The notes under the pieces: generated by a model
What the model saw: the letters and a program-made list of their open reading frames with translations, nothing else
Database searches by the model: none
Told to the model about the DNA's origin: nothing
Position numbers and translations under genes: made by a program
From: Bacillus sp. ISL-34
GTDB taxonomy: Bacteria > Bacillota > Bacilli > Bacillales > DSM-1321
Direction: 5' to 3'
Length of the DNA stretch: 64,000 nucleotides
NCBI RefSeq assembly: GCF_018613325.1
Contig: NZ_JAGGQJ010000023.1
Span: 62,001 to 126,000, forward strand
Shown: positions 63,096 to 64,000 of the stretch, piece by piece
Layout of the letters: each line of letters starts with the position of its first letter
How positions within the stretch are numbered: the stretch's first letter is position 1

Positions 63096-64000
63096 TCATC
63101 TTCTCCGATTCACGCCATCCAGCTTGACCGGCTCCGCTAAATATTGAATTCGTTCCAGTACCCTGGCCGCCTTCACTTCTTCCTTTTCACCACGCTGTGA
63201 AAAGGTAAGGTGGTTCTCCAGGCCATTCAAGTCAAAATTCGAAGTGAAAAACGTCGGCAGGTTTTCCAGCATCCTAAATTGCAAAATCGGACCAAAAACC
63301 TCATCGCGTCCCCAACTCGTCATGGACTCCGCTCCAATGTCATCCAGCATGAGGACAGGTGCCGTTTTCACCATTTCAATTTTTTCATTGACCGTATTAT
63401 CACCTATCGATCCCTTAAGTTCCCTCAAGTAGTCAGGGACATAGACAATAAGGGAGGAAATTTGCCTTTTTGCAAGTTCATTGGCAATCGCACCTAATAA
63501 GTACGTTTTCCCAACACCGAATTTCCCATATATATATAAGCCTTTTTGCCTTTTACCTGGCTCATATTCCATAATGAACGACATCGCATTACTTAAAACA
63601 GCCAAGCGTTTGTTTTCATTATCCGTTTGGGTAAAGTCTTCAATGCTCGCCTTTAAAATATCCTTCGGTACATACAGGCTGCGGATCAACTTTTCCCGTT
63701 TCCGCTTTTCATCCTCTGCCAATTTCCGCGGGCAGACTTCATAATGCAGGTTCAGGGCTTTCCCTTGAACCACCAATTTGGGATAATACCCTTGCATCAT
63801 ATTGATGCAGCCATCCAAGCTCGGACATTTATCACATTTATTGCTTTGTGAAGTGAACTCATAAAGCTTCCCCAAGTTTTTATCAATCATTTCCTTCGTG
63901 ACCGTCGAGCTGTTGGCATTCATAAATAACCGCACCTGTTCGTTTTCAAAAATCTCCTGTTTCAGCTTTTCATAACGCTGTTGAAATTGATTTGTATTGG
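63096..64000 (-). CDS. dnaI: primosomal protein DnaI, 5' end outside the window
   Basis: The 3' part, about 300 residues, runs in frame to the right edge (NTNQFQQRYEKLKQEIFENEQV... then MNANSSTVTKEMIDKNLGKLYEF). The zinc-binding N-terminal domain has CDKCPSLDGC and CPRKLAEDE. The AAA+ domain has Walker A YGKFGVGKTYLL and Walker B VLMLDDIGAESMTSW, then FTSNFDLN. It loads the DnaC helicase during initiation of replication. A short-start reading at 63935 (GTG) would cut off family sequence, so the gene must start beyond 64000. Confidence 0.96.
   Translation of the reverse strand, partial: NTNQFQQRYEKLKQEIFENEQVRLFMNANSSTVTKEMIDKNLGKLYEFTSQSNKCDKCPSLDGCINMMQGYYPKLVVQGKALNLHYEVCPRKLAEDEKRKREKLIRSLYVPKDILKASIEDFTQTDNENKRLAVLSNAMSFIMEYEPGKRQKGLYIYGKFGVGKTYLLGAIANELAKRQISSLIVYVPDYLRELKGSIGDNTVNEKIEMVKTAPVLMLDDIGAESMTSWGRDEVFGPILQFRMLENLPTFFTSNFDLNGLENHLTFSQRGEKEEVKAARVLERIQYLAEPVKLDGVNRRR

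Overview
The window reads as a stretch of core chromosome from a spore-forming Bacillaceae bacterium. It has low to moderate GC, sporulation and germination genes (gerE, gerM, sspI, a ger receptor operon, ytxC), sigma-A, -B, -K and -W type promoters, T-box leaders, and a gene order that largely follows the Bacillus subtilis ilvB-to-dnaI segment. A Peribacillus/Bacillus relative would fit, but I cannot fix the species by eye. Almost everything is on the minus strand. The exceptions are yslB, rnhC, sspI, the lutR-lutABC block, ysdB and one broken small gene.

Layout: 1-450 is the leucine T-box leader of an ilv-leu operon lying off the left edge. 670-5170 is a small accessory zone (M15 peptidase, small GNAT, small membrane proteins, GIY-YIG protein, DUF2087 regulator, a frameshifted small gene). 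tRNA-Arg, ysnB and rdgB follow. At 6948-10620 a three-gene spore germinant receptor operon sits where rph is expected; the decayed 3' end of rph is still readable between it and rdgB. Then come gerM, a decayed reductase gene, racE, a marR gene, gerE, ysmA, sdhCAB, yslB, lysC with a lysine riboswitch, uvrC, trxA, etfAB, fadB, fadR and lcfA. A GNAT pseudogene follows, then yshE, mutS2, polX, cvpA, zapA, rnhC, pheST (Phe T-box), an rRNA methyltransferase and sspI.

41.5-44.3 kb holds three GSP17M-type general stress paralogues, each with a sigma-B-like promoter, and a GC-rich dispersed-type repeat. 44.5-54.3 kb is a two-carbon/three-carbon hydroxyacid region: glcDF with a diacid-sensing regulator, L-lactate permease, lutR and lutABC. 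A 13-bp palindrome is shared by the permease and lutABC upstream regions, which suggests one regulator controls uptake and oxidation. The right end is ysdC, a dUTPase, ysdB (sigma-W promoter), a VTT-domain protein, ysdA, infC-rpmI-rplT with an L20-type leader, thrS (Thr T-box), ytxC and a 5'-truncated dnaI.

I did not find a clear undescribed multi-gene system. The most informative anomalies are the rph remnant beside the ger operon, three decayed genes whose lesions can be read directly, two very short genes, a 21-bp tandem repeat array, and the regulatory sites listed below. All family names rest on recognised motifs and remembered family members; no searches were run.
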